Source: Oxalobacteraceae bacterium | GTDB lineage: Bacteria; Pseudomonadota; Gammaproteobacteria; Burkholderiales; Burkholderiaceae_D | Direction of reading: 5' to 3' | NCBI GenBank assembly: GCA_027490725.1 | Contig: JAIXXN010000064.1 | Coordinates: 34,413 to 98,412, forward strand | DNA length: 64,000 nucleotides | In this document: positions 7,834-16,169 of the stretch, piece by piece | How the letters are laid out: each line of letters opens with the position of its first letter | How positions within the stretch are numbered: the stretch's first letter is position 1 | Position numbers and translations under genes: made by a program | Notes under the pieces: model-generated | The model's input: the letters and a program-made list of their open reading frames with translations, nothing else | Database searches by the model: none | Told to the model about the DNA's origin: nothing

Positions 7834-9134
7834 AGCGCGCGACCCTGATTACAGGGCTGCTGCTAGGCAGTCTGGCCAGCGGCGCGCTGGCCCAGCCAGC
7901 GCTGGAGCATGCCAAACTGGATGCCGCTGCGGCCCAGGTGCTGCCGCAAGTAGTGCACTGGCGCCGTGATTTGCATGCCCATCCCGAACTGGCATTTCAC
8001 GAGCGCCGCACCGCTGATCTGGTGGCCCGTGAACTGAGCCGCATGGGCTATGAAGTGACGCGCGGTCTGGCCGAGACGGCCGTGATCGGCCTGCTGCGGA
8101 CCGGGCGTCCCGGCCCGGTGGTCGCGCTGCGCGCCGACATGGACGGCTTGCCCGTTACGGAAGACACCGGCCTGCCGTTCGCTTCACAGCAGCGCGTCCA
8201 GCAGGGCGGCAAGGAAGTCGGGCTGATGCACGCCTGCGGCCACGATATGCACGTCGCCATGCTGTTAGGGGCGGCACAGGTGCTGGCCGAGCTGCGCGGG
8301 CAGTTGTCCGGTTCCGTGAAGCTGGTGTTCCAGCCGGCCGAGGAGGGCGTGCCGAATCAACCGAACGGCGCCGAGCGGCTGGTCAAGGCCGGCGTACTGG
8401 AGAACCCGAAAGTGTCGGCCATGTTCGGCCTGCACGTCGGCATTACGCCCCAGCCTACCGGCACCGTGTCGCTGCGTGCACGCGGGCTGATGGCCGGCAG
8501 CGATACCTTCGAGATTACCGTGAAAGGCCGTCAGACCCATGGTGCCCTGCCGTGGAACGGCGTTGACCCGGTGGTGGTGGCCGCGCAGATCGTACTGGGC
8601 CTGCAGACTATCGTCAGCCGTCAGACCAATCTGACACTGGCACCGGCCGTGATTACGGTGGGTACTCTGCATGCCGGACAGCGCGCCAATATCGTGCCGG
8701 GCGAAGTGACGATGAGCGGCACTATCCGCAGCTTTGATCCGGCCATGCGCGAGCAGTTGCTGGTGCAGGTGCGGCGTACCGCCGAACAGCTGGCGCTGGC
8801 GTCGGGTGCCACGGCGGCAGTGAGTTTTGACGCCGGTTATCCGGTGACGTGGAATGATCCTGCGCTGACGGCGAAAATGCTGCCCAGTCTGCGCCGCGTG
8901 GCAGGCGAGCAGTTACTCAGCGACGTAGCGCCCAGCACCACCTCCGAAGATTTTTCCTATTACGGCCAGCACGTGCCGTCCCTGCTGTTCTTCCTCGGCG
9001 TGAACCCGCCGGGAGCGGATCCGGCGCTCTGGGCGGCCAATCACTCGCCCCGTTTTAACCCTGATGAAGCAGCCTTGCTGACGGGCGTACGTACGCTCGC
9101 CAGTCTGGCCGCCGATTATCTGACTGCACACTGA
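7830..9134 (+). CDS. Exported M20-family amidohydrolase (N-acyl-amino acid/hippurate hydrolase-like)
   Basis: This M20D peptidase has 434 residues from ATG 7830, which overlaps the cyanophycinase stop (ATGA). A signal peptide (MKRATLITGLLLGSLASGALAQ) precedes the catalytic domain. That domain has the HPELAFHE start, LRADMDGLP, the metal-binding CGHDMH motif, and the PAEEG motif bearing the catalytic glutamate. The dimerisation domain starts at GRQTHGALPW. Family members remove acyl groups from amino acids or cleave small amide conjugates, often with two divalent metals. In this operon a periplasmic job on a cyanophycin-derived or N-acylated amino acid is plausible. A desuccinylase role alongside the racemase-like gene 725-1885 is possible, but that would need a cytoplasmic location and this protein carries an export signal. 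Confidence 0.85.
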   Translation: MKRATLITGLLLGSLASGALAQPALEHAKLDAAAAQVLPQVVHWRRDLHAHPELAFHERRTADLVARELSRMGYEVTRGLAETAVIGLLRTGRPGPVVALRADMDGLPVTEDTGLPFASQQRVQQGGKEVGLMHACGHDMHVAMLLGAAQVLAELRGQLSGSVKLVFQPAEEGVPNQPNGAERLVKAGVLENPKVSAMFGLHVGITPQPTGTVSLRARGLMAGSDTFEITVKGRQTHGALPWNGVDPVVVAAQIVLGLQTIVSRQTNLTLAPAVITVGTLHAGQRANIVPGEVTMSGTIRSFDPAMREQLLVQVRRTAEQLALASGATAAVSFDAGYPVTWNDPALTAKMLPSLRRVAGEQLLSDVAPSTTSEDFSYYGQHVPSLLFFLGVNPPGADPALWAANHSPRFNPDEAALLTGVRTLASLAADYLTAH

Positions 9135-9142
9135 AAGCTGCC

Positions 9143-10273
9143 ATGGAACAGATCACGATTGCCCTCCCATCGCCCGCTGCGGGAACCACCCGTAGCCTGA
9201 ACTATTTGCGTTTCGGCCAGCCCGGTCAGGGCCCTAAGGCGTATATTCAGGCCGCGCTGCATGCCGACGAATTGCCCGGCATGCTGGTTGCCCAGCATCT
9301 GCGCCAGCAACTGAGCGCGCTGGAACAGCAGGGGGCTTTGCTGGGCGAAGTGATCCTGGTGCCGGCCGCCAATCCGATCGGGCTAGCGCAGACCTTGCTG
9401 GGCACCAGTCAGGGTCGCTTCGATCTGCGTACCGGGCAGAATTTCAACCGCCAGTTCCAGAATCTGTCGCAGGATGTCTGGCAGCGGGTGCTGCCGCAAC
9501 TGGGTGCCGATGCGCAGCTGAATCAGCAACTGATCCGCACGGCGATCCGTGCCAGCCTGCAGGACCCTCAGCGCGATCAGGCCGCGTATGACGAACTCTC
9601 GGCACAGCGTCTGGCACTGATGCGGCTGGCCGCCGATGCCGACGTGGTGCTCGATCTGCATTGCGATTGCGAGTCGCTGCTGCACCTGTACACGGGCACG
9701 CCCCTGTGGGAGCGCGTCGCGCCGCTGGCCGGCCTGCTGGGCGCCAGCGTGGCCTTGCTGGAGACCGAGTCCGGGGATGACCCCTTCGACGAAGCCTGTT
9801 CGCGCATCTGGTGGGATATTGCGGCACTGGCTGGCGCCACCTTCCCGATACCGCTGGCCTGTCTGGCCGTGACCATCGAACTGCGTGGCTTTATCGACGT
9901 CGACCATGCCATTGCCGGGCGCGATGCTGCGGCGATCGTGGACTTCCTGCGTTTGCAGGGGGTGCTGGCCGGGCCGCTGTCGCAAGCGGTGCCTGCGGCC
10001 TGCGCACCGACCCCGCTGGCCGGCTGCATGCCGCTGACCGCGCCGGTGGCCGGACTGGTGGTGTATCTGCGCGAGCTGGGGGCCACGGTGCGCGCCGGCG
10101 AGCCGCTGATCGAGCTGATTGACCCTGTTAGCGGCAGCGTGCAACAATTGCTGGCGCCCGTAGACGGGCTGTATTTCGCCCGCGAAAACCGGCGCTATGT
10201 AGCGCCCGGGACGCGTCTGAGTAAAGTGGCTGGCAAGCTGGCGCTGCGCAGCGGCGCCTTGCTGTCGGCATGA
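9143..10273 (+). CDS. cphZ: AotO/CphZ-like cyanophycin dipeptide (beta-Asp-Arg) hydrolase, M14 aspartoacylase family
   Basis: The 376-residue zinc hydrolase belongs to the succinylglutamate desuccinylase/aspartoacylase group. Zinc ligands fit H40 and E43 (ALHADELPG) and H173 (DLHCD); a catalytic glutamate fits E246 (TIELRG). A C-terminal lipoyl/biotinyl-like lobe (VAGLVVYLRELGATVRAGEPL) is typical of the AotO-like subset. AotO from the Pseudomonas arginine/ornithine transport operon has been shown to be a cyanophycin dipeptide hydrolase named CphZ. The neighbours cyanophycinase, ArgR-type regulator and AstA reproduce that setting. No signal peptide is present, so cleavage to Asp and Arg should occur in the cytoplasm after dipeptide uptake. 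The start is ATG, 8 nt after the M20 gene. Confidence 0.85.
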   Translation: MEQITIALPSPAAGTTRSLNYLRFGQPGQGPKAYIQAALHADELPGMLVAQHLRQQLSALEQQGALLGEVILVPAANPIGLAQTLLGTSQGRFDLRTGQNFNRQFQNLSQDVWQRVLPQLGADAQLNQQLIRTAIRASLQDPQRDQAAYDELSAQRLALMRLAADADVVLDLHCDCESLLHLYTGTPLWERVAPLAGLLGASVALLETESGDDPFDEACSRIWWDIAALAGATFPIPLACLAVTIELRGFIDVDHAIAGRDAAAIVDFLRLQGVLAGPLSQAVPAACAPTPLAGCMPLTAPVAGLVVYLRELGATVRAGEPLIELIDPVSGSVQQLLAPVDGLYFARENRRYVAPGTRLSKVAGKLALRSGALLSA

Positions 10274-10314
10274 ACGTGGCGAGTCAGATGCGGGCCGGTA
10301 CGAGGAAATAGACT

Positions 10315-11325
10315 ATGGGTCATCCCTTTTCCGTTGCATTGATCCTGCTGCCCGGCTTTTCGCTGCTGACACTTGGGGCGGTGCGGGCGGTGTTTACCGT
10401 CGCCAACGAGGTGGAGGGTGAAACGCTGTATCGTGTGCGCCAGTTCAGTGCGGAAGGTGAGACGGTGCTCAGCCAGTGTGGCCTGACGCTGGCGGCCGAT
10501 ACCCTGGCAACCCTGTACCCCGAGCCTGCCGGTTTGTTGCTGCTGATCGGCGATGAGCACCTCGACGTTGAGCTGGGCGAGGTGGCCGGTCACGAGCTCG
10601 GGCTGCAGTTGCAGCGCTTCGGCAAGGACCGTGGCTGGGTGCTGGGGGCGAGTGGCACAGGAGCGCAGTTGCTGGCGCAGCACGGCTTGCTCGATGGTTA
10701 CCGCGCCGCGCTGGACTGGCGCATCCAGTCCGAAGCAGTGCAGCGTTACCCGGCGACCGTGTTCAGCACCGGACTGTTCGAGATCGACCGCAATCGCATC
10801 ACTGCCGGTGCCGGGGTGGCGGTACTCGATCTGTTGCTGCACTGGCTGGGCAAGCGCCATAGCAATATGTTTGCCGCCGAAGTGGCCGCCGTGGTGGGGC
10901 TGGATCGGCTGCGTAGCGGTGACGAACGTCAGCCGGTGCCATCCTCGGCGCAGCCGGCGGTGGGCTCGGCGCGGCTCAAGGATGCGCTGGAACTGATGGC
11001 CGCCAATCTGGCCGAACCGTTGCCGGCGGAAGAAATCGCCCAGCTGGTGGGCGTCTCGCGGCGTCAGCTGGAACGGCTGTTTCGCCAGCATCTCGATACT
11101 TTGCCGTCGCGCTATTATCTCGAACTGCGACTCAACCATGCGCGCCGTCAGTTGAAGCAGACGACCTTATCGATCCTGCAGGTCGGTCTGGTGTGCGGTT
11201 TTACCTCGGGCTCGCATTTTTCTACCACCTATCGCAATTATTTCGGCTATACCCCGCGTGAAGAACGGGCCCGGCAAACCATGCCGCCAGTCGAGACTGA
11301 TATTGCCGGAGAGGACACACAATGA
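10315..11325 (+). CDS. argR: ArgR-type AraC/GlxA-family arginine-responsive regulator
   Basis: The 336-residue protein has an N-terminal DJ-1/PfpI-like sensor domain (about 1-200) and a C-terminal AraC double helix-turn-helix (about 225-320). The HTH carries PLPAEEIAQLVGVSRRQLERLF and VGLVCGFTSGSHFSTTYRNYFG. This architecture and size match the Pseudomonas ArgR/GbdR/CdhR branch rather than the arginine repressor of enterobacteria. Its operon also encodes CphZ and AstA, which parallels the aotJQOMP-argR arrangement. It is the natural candidate to bind the two tandem TGTCGC-N8-AA operators upstream of cyanophycinase. Its stop overlaps the astA start (ATGA), so the two are translationally coupled. 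Confidence 0.85.
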   Translation: MGHPFSVALILLPGFSLLTLGAVRAVFTVANEVEGETLYRVRQFSAEGETVLSQCGLTLAADTLATLYPEPAGLLLLIGDEHLDVELGEVAGHELGLQLQRFGKDRGWVLGASGTGAQLLAQHGLLDGYRAALDWRIQSEAVQRYPATVFSTGLFEIDRNRITAGAGVAVLDLLLHWLGKRHSNMFAAEVAAVVGLDRLRSGDERQPVPSSAQPAVGSARLKDALELMAANLAEPLPAEEIAQLVGVSRRQLERLFRQHLDTLPSRYYLELRLNHARRQLKQTTLSILQVGLVCGFTSGSHFSTTYRNYFGYTPREERARQTMPPVETDIAGEDTQ

Positions 11326-12395
11326 ATCATCTGGACTACCTGTTGCGTCCGGCAACCCTGCAGGATCTCGATACGCTCGAACGCTTTTCCAAAGCTGCCA
11401 CCTTCAGTATCCGCACGCTCAAGCCGGAACGGGCCCGTCTCGAAGAGCGCGTCGCACGTTCGCTGAAAGCCTTTGCCGGCAGCGAAGCGGCGAGCGGCGA
11501 GGAGCTGTATCACTTTGTACTGGAAGACTTGCAGGCGGGGCGGGTGGTCGGGACCAGCGGCATCGTCGCCAGTGCCGCCGCGAATGGCCGTTTCTACTGC
11601 TATCGCAACGAGTTCCTGGTGCACGGCAGTGATGAACTGGGCATTAGCAATCGCGAGCACACGCTGCGCATGTGCGAAGACCTGTCCGGTCACACTTTGC
11701 TGAGCTCCTTCTTCATCGAGCCGGAATATGGCGAGACGCTGGCGCCGCAACTGCTGTCGCGCGGGCGGCTGCTATTCATTCGTAACTTCCCCCAGCTGTT
11801 TGCGGAAAAAATCGGTGCCGAGAATCCCGGCCTGTGTGATGCGGACGGGAATAGCCCGGTGTGGAATGCGCTCGGCCATCGCTTTTTCAAAATGCCGTTT
11901 CCCGAGGCCGAGCAGCGCACGGGCGGGCGTTCCAAGAGTTTCATTCCCGAGCTGATGCCGCGCTTGCCGGTGTATGTGTCGCTGCTGGCCAAGGATGCCC
12001 AGTGGGCGCTGGGGCAGCTCCATCCGGATGGCGAACTGCCGTTCGGGATACTGATGGCGGAAGGCTTTGATGCCGATGCCTACGTGGATATTTTCGATGG
12101 CGGGCCGATCGCCGAAGCGCGCGTCGCCATGCTACGCAGTGTGGTGGCGGCGCAGGATGTGGCGCTGCACGCCCGGGCTGGCGTGGCGGGTGAGGTGTGT
12201 CTGGTCGCGAATCGGGAACGGGCCGGCTTCCGCGCCACGCTGGCGCAGGGCGAATTCGGCGAAGCGGGATTGCAACTGGCGCCGTTGGCGCTTGAGCGGC
12301 TGGCGCTGGGTGACGGTGCGCCAGCCTGTGCGGTGCGGGTGGATAGTCCGGCAGCGCCCAGCCGCGCATGGTCGGCCGGGACGGATGTTGCTTGA
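11322..12395 (+). CDS. astA: Arginine N-succinyltransferase (AstA/AruF-AruG family)
   Basis: The protein has 357 residues; most family members have about 340. AstA family landmarks are LRPATLQDLDTLERFSKAA at the start, FVLEDLQAGRVVGTSGI near 65, LSSFFIEPEY, SFIPELMPRLPVY near 210 and AYVDIFDGGP near 245. AstA transfers succinyl from succinyl-CoA to the alpha-amino group of arginine, the first step of the ammonia-producing AST pathway. The later genes astB, astC, astD and astE are not in the window, so the rest of the pathway must be elsewhere or this copy has another use. The C-terminal 40 residues are more alanine-rich and less conserved than usual. It converges on the GH3 gene with only 15 nt between stops. 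Confidence 0.88.
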   Translation: MNHLDYLLRPATLQDLDTLERFSKAATFSIRTLKPERARLEERVARSLKAFAGSEAASGEELYHFVLEDLQAGRVVGTSGIVASAAANGRFYCYRNEFLVHGSDELGISNREHTLRMCEDLSGHTLLSSFFIEPEYGETLAPQLLSRGRLLFIRNFPQLFAEKIGAENPGLCDADGNSPVWNALGHRFFKMPFPEAEQRTGGRSKSFIPELMPRLPVYVSLLAKDAQWALGQLHPDGELPFGILMAEGFDADAYVDIFDGGPIAEARVAMLRSVVAAQDVALHARAGVAGEVCLVANRERAGFRATLAQGEFGEAGLQLAPLALERLALGDGAPACAVRVDSPAAPSRAWSAGTDVA

Positions 12396-12410
12396 TGCCG
12401 GCGCGCCTGG

Positions 12411-14732
12411 CTAGCGTGCGCCGGCGGCGAATTCGCGCTGCGGCAGGCGCAGCGTTACGCTGCTGACGGGGGCGTCGGCCGCTTCGGCCAGCGTCACCCG
12501 ATACGCGCCAGCGGCAATTTTCCACTTGCCACGGCGGCTGTCGTAGACGGCCAGCGTGCGCGGATCGATCTGCACCGTGCTCTGAGCGGAGCCGCCGGCT
12601 GGCAGCGCCAGCTTGTCCCAGCCGCCCAGCCGTTGCGGCGCTTCCCAGCCGCCCCCGATCTTGCTGACATAGATTTGCGGAACCGCCTTGCCCGCACGGC
12701 TGCCGCGATTGCTGACCTTGAAGCCCACGCGGATGCTGCCCTGCGTGGCGTGGGCCTGCAACTGCTCATAGCGGAAACTGGTGTAGGACAGCCCGTGGCC
12801 GAAGGCGAACAGCGGTTTCAGTTGCTGGCGCTGGAACCACTTGTAGCCGACGGCGGCGCCTTCGATATTGTAGTTGCTGCTAAAGCGGGCTGCTTCGGGC
12901 AGGCCACGGCCGTCGATGGCCGGACGTGGCAGCTGTTCGACGGACTGCGGGAAGGTCGCTGGCAGGCGTCCCGAGGCATCTACCTCGCCCGTCAGCACGC
13001 GGGCGATGGCGGCGCCGCCGGCGCTGCCCGGATACCACGCTTGCAGCACGGCAGGCACCGCGTCCAGCCACGGCATGGTGACCGGCGAACCGGTTTCCAG
13101 CACCACCACAGTGCGCGGGTTGGCGGCTGCCACTGCGGCGATGGTGGCGTCCTGCTGGTGTGGCAGTGTCAGGTCAGGCTGATCGAGCGACTCTGCGGTC
13201 CACTGGGTGGCGAAGACGATGGCCAGATCGCTGCTGGCCGCCAGTTGTGCAGCGGCTGCGGCATCCTTGCCATCGTGGTAGGTAAAGCGGGCTTTCAGGC
13301 GCTGCGCCAGTTCCTGCATGGGCGAGGAGGGCAGGTAGGTGATCGGGCCGGGAAAACTTTCCGGTCCTTCATTCGGTACCAGCGTGCCACCGGCCGGGTA
13401 GACTTGCGACGAACCGCCACCCGACAGGACGCCGACATCGGCATGGCCGCCGATGATGGCGATGCGGGCATAGCGGTCGCTCAGGGGCAGCAGTTGCTGC
13501 TGGTTTTTCAGCAATACCATGCCTTCTTCGGCACCGGCCTGAGCAATCGCGCGGTGGCCGGCAAAGTCGATCTGTTCGGCGGCCACGGCCACCGGATGCT
13601 CGAGCAAACCATGGCTGACCATGGCGCGCACGATGCGCAGCGCCATATCATCGAGGCGACTCAGCGGCACGTGGCCGTTTTCAACTGCTTCTTTGAGCGG
13701 CTCCTTGAAATACGGCGACAGGTCAAATGGCCAGCCGGATTGCTGATCGAGGCCGTTCAGGGCAGCCGGCACGGTGGAGTGGGTGGCACCCCAGTCGGAC
13801 ATCACATAGCCGGCATAGCCCCAGTCCCGTTTCAGCACCTGATTGAGCAGGTAATCATTCTCACAGGCGTAGGCGCCGTTGACCAGGTTGTAGCCGCACA
13901 TCACGGCGCCCGGCTGGCCCCGTTCAATGGCAATCTGGAAGGCCAGCAGATCCGACATGCGGGCTGCCGCATCGTCGATCCGGACGTTGACTTTCATCCG
14001 GCCGGTTTCCTGGTCGTTCAGGGCGAAGTGCTTGACGGTGGCGATCACGTGCTGCGACTGGATGCCGCGGATCTGTTCACCGGCCATCACACCGGCCAGC
14101 AGCGGGTCTTCGCCGCCATACTCGAAATTGCGGCCATTGCGTGGCTCACGTTGCAGGTTGGCGCCGCCAGCGAGCAGCACATTGTGGCCGGACAGGCGCG
14201 CTTCGCTGCCGATCATGGCGCCACCGGCATATGCGACGGCCGGATTCCAGCTGGCGGCGGTGGCGATCCCGGCGGGCAGCGCCGTGCGGGCGCGCGGGGC
14301 AGGGCCGGGCTGGGTGGCTACGCCCATGCCGGCGTCCGTCAATTGCTGGTGCGGAATGCCCAGCCGTTCGATGCCATACACAAAGCCGGCCGAATAGGGC
14401 ACGCCTTCGGCGGGCTTGGCGACCCCTTTGAAATCCGTCGAGAAGTAGCCGAACACCAGCTTGAGTTTTTCATCGAGCGTCATGCGCTGGACCAGCGCGC
14501 GGGCGCGCTGCTCGGCCGCCGGGCTGGTGGCAGAACGGACGGCGGGGGCAAGCTCGGTGCGCGCTGCTGCGCTGCCGGACGCGGCGGCAAATCCGCACAG
14601 CAAGGCGACGGCGGCGGGGATCAGACGTTTGACAACGTTTTCATACTTTGGCGTGAAGAAAGGTGTAAATACAGGCGTAAAAACGGCCTTGCTGGCTAGT
14701 GCGCTAGGGCGCGGAAAAGGTGGTGTCGGCAT
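12411..14732 (-). CDS. Glycoside hydrolase family 3 beta-glucosidase
   Basis: The GH3 enzyme has 773 residues from ATG 14732. An upstream TTG frame start at 14774 lacks a ribosome-binding site and is rejected. The order is an unusually long n-region of about 35 residues, a hydrophobic export segment (LIPAAVALLCGFAAASG), the N-terminal barrel (MTLDEKLKLVFG, VKHFALNDQETGR, VMSDWGATHS with the nucleophile Asp), the alpha/beta sandwich domain (GMVLLKNQQQLLPL) and a C-terminal fibronectin-III-like domain. Exported beta-glucosidases of this type release glucose from cellobiose and cellodextrins. It lies downstream of a regulatory operon and on the same strand. A LacI-type palindrome sits inside its first codons. 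Confidence 0.88.
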   Translation of the reverse strand: MPTPPFPRPSALASKAVFTPVFTPFFTPKYENVVKRLIPAAVALLCGFAAASGSAAARTELAPAVRSATSPAAEQRARALVQRMTLDEKLKLVFGYFSTDFKGVAKPAEGVPYSAGFVYGIERLGIPHQQLTDAGMGVATQPGPAPRARTALPAGIATAASWNPAVAYAGGAMIGSEARLSGHNVLLAGGANLQREPRNGRNFEYGGEDPLLAGVMAGEQIRGIQSQHVIATVKHFALNDQETGRMKVNVRIDDAAARMSDLLAFQIAIERGQPGAVMCGYNLVNGAYACENDYLLNQVLKRDWGYAGYVMSDWGATHSTVPAALNGLDQQSGWPFDLSPYFKEPLKEAVENGHVPLSRLDDMALRIVRAMVSHGLLEHPVAVAAEQIDFAGHRAIAQAGAEEGMVLLKNQQQLLPLSDRYARIAIIGGHADVGVLSGGGSSQVYPAGGTLVPNEGPESFPGPITYLPSSPMQELAQRLKARFTYHDGKDAAAAAQLAASSDLAIVFATQWTAESLDQPDLTLPHQQDATIAAVAAANPRTVVVLETGSPVTMPWLDAVPAVLQAWYPGSAGGAAIARVLTGEVDASGRLPATFPQSVEQLPRPAIDGRGLPEAARFSSNYNIEGAAVGYKWFQRQQLKPLFAFGHGLSYTSFRYEQLQAHATQGSIRVGFKVSNRGSRAGKAVPQIYVSKIGGGWEAPQRLGGWDKLALPAGGSAQSTVQIDPRTLAVYDSRRGKWKIAAGAYRVTLAEAADAPVSSVTLRLPQREFAAGAR
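14630..14643. promoter_or_regulatory. LacI-family-like palindrome inside start of GH3 gene
   Basis: TGACAACGTTTTCA is an inverted repeat with 6 of 7 paired positions around CG, the shape of LacI/GalR family operators (TGAAAnCGnTTTCA). It lies about 90 bases inside the GH3 coding sequence, so it would act as an intragenic roadblock site if it is real. A weaker AACGTT-centred site lies upstream at 14808-14821. Confidence 0.35.
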
Positions 14733-14864
14733 GGTTGTCTCGTCAGCTCCTGAACGGAGCTCTATGGTTATCAAACAAAGGGAGCAAGAAATACTAACAT
14801 GTTTATTACAAAACGTTAATAATTTCTTGCCGAGACTCAGCGCGACCGCGTGGCGAAAGTGCGC

Positions 14865-16169
14865 TCAGGGCTGGCGGGCTGCCGCCGCCAGTTGTGCTGC
14901 CGCCTGCTCCGGAGTGATCCGATCATTGCGCCAGTACTGGTTGATGACATCCCACATGCGCGCCACCGTGTGGGCCGGTTGCGCCATCCCGTGCGCCAGA
15001 CTCGGCAACAGGGTGCCGCGTCGCGCGCTGGTCTTGAAATCGGCACTGGCACGGCGCGCACAATCATCGAACTTCTCCAGACTGACATCCTGGCGCACGG
15101 GAATCGAGCCCTTGGCCAGATTGAAGGCAAGCTGGAAATCCTTATCCATCACGGCATGCGCCAGATCGCGCTGTGCCTGGCGGTTTTTATCGTTCACCTG
15201 AAACATCGCCAGCGCATCGATATCGAAGGTGAAGGCGTGCGCCGTGCCCGGCATGGCGACACACAGAATGTCGCTGCCCGGACGCTTACCAGCCGCCTGC
15301 ATTTCAGCCTTGGCCCAGTCGCCCATCAGCAACATACCGGCCTTGCCGTGGGTGAGCATGGCGGTCGAAGCGACCCAGTCCTGGCCACTGGACTGGCTGC
15401 TGCTGTAATGCTTGATGCGGCGGTAGGTGGCCAGTGTGCGCACCATCAGGGCGCTGTTCAGTGCCGCCGGATCAAGCTGTACGAAGGCGCGCTGGTAGAA
15501 CTCGACACCGCCGACACCGATCGCCACACTCTCGAAGGTGCCCATGTCCAGCCAGGACTGGCTGCTGTGGGCGACGGGAATGATGCCGGCTTGCTTCATC
15601 GCTTCGGCCACGGCAAAAAACTCGTCCCAGCTGGTGGGCGGTCTGGCGTTGATTTTTTTCAGCGCGGCGGCGTCGATCCACAGCCAGTTCACCCGGTGCA
15701 CATTGAGAGGGGCGGCCACATAGCGGCCACGGTATTTCATGGTGTCGCTGACGCTGCGCGGTAACAGCGTATTCCACTGGTCGGCGTTGGCCACCTCGTC
15801 GATGCTGGACAAGCCACCGCGCTGGGCCCATTCCTGGATGGCGGCGCCCTTGATCTGGGCGGCGGTGGGCGGATTACCGGAATTGACACGCGAGGCCAGC
15901 ATCACCATGGCCAGACCGCCGCCACCATTGGCAACGGTGAAGTTTTTCCACACGTGGCCTTTGCGATGCAGGCTAGCCTTGAGTTCCGCCACGGCACCTG
16001 CTTCACTGCCGCTAGTCCAGAAATGCAGCACTTCCACTTCACCCCCGGCAGCGCCGGCGCTACTGCTAGCTGGCAGTAGCGCCGCCAGCAGCCAGACCAT
16101 GCGCCCGGCGACATCGCGCAGTAGCGCGCTGCGTCCGCGCCGGCGCGAGAGGGAGGTTGGGGAAGTCAT
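14865..16169 (-). CDS. Sugar ABC-type solute-binding protein, orphan, in two-component operon
   Basis: The 434-residue protein resembles glucose/mannose-type CUT1 binding proteins: LHFWTSGSEAG after the signal, FTVANGGGGLAMVML, APLNVHRVNWLWID, LLMGDWAKAEMQ and DIDALAMFQV. The export segment is at about 22-40, after an arginine-rich n-region. Its ATG overlaps the histidine kinase stop (ATGA), so it is made with the kinase and response regulator, and no ABC permease or ATPase genes are nearby. This suggests that it is a ligand-sensing subunit for the kinase, as in other periplasmic-binding-protein-assisted sensors, rather than part of a transporter. The ligand is probably glucose or a cellodextrin, given the surrounding GH3, GH6 and sugar transporter genes. 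Confidence 0.82.
   Translation of the reverse strand: MTSPTSLSRRRGRSALLRDVAGRMVWLLAALLPASSSAGAAGGEVEVLHFWTSGSEAGAVAELKASLHRKGHVWKNFTVANGGGGLAMVMLASRVNSGNPPTAAQIKGAAIQEWAQRGGLSSIDEVANADQWNTLLPRSVSDTMKYRGRYVAAPLNVHRVNWLWIDAAALKKINARPPTSWDEFFAVAEAMKQAGIIPVAHSSQSWLDMGTFESVAIGVGGVEFYQRAFVQLDPAALNSALMVRTLATYRRIKHYSSSQSSGQDWVASTAMLTHGKAGMLLMGDWAKAEMQAAGKRPGSDILCVAMPGTAHAFTFDIDALAMFQVNDKNRQAQRDLAHAVMDKDFQLAFNLAKGSIPVRQDVSLEKFDDCARRASADFKTSARRGTLLPSLAHGMAQPAHTVARMWDVINQYWRNDRITPEQAAAQLAAAARQP

Noticed and set aside
12633..14699. A 688-codon plus-strand frame over the GH3 gene
   Set aside because: The minus-strand GH3 protein has all family motifs; the antisense translation shows none.
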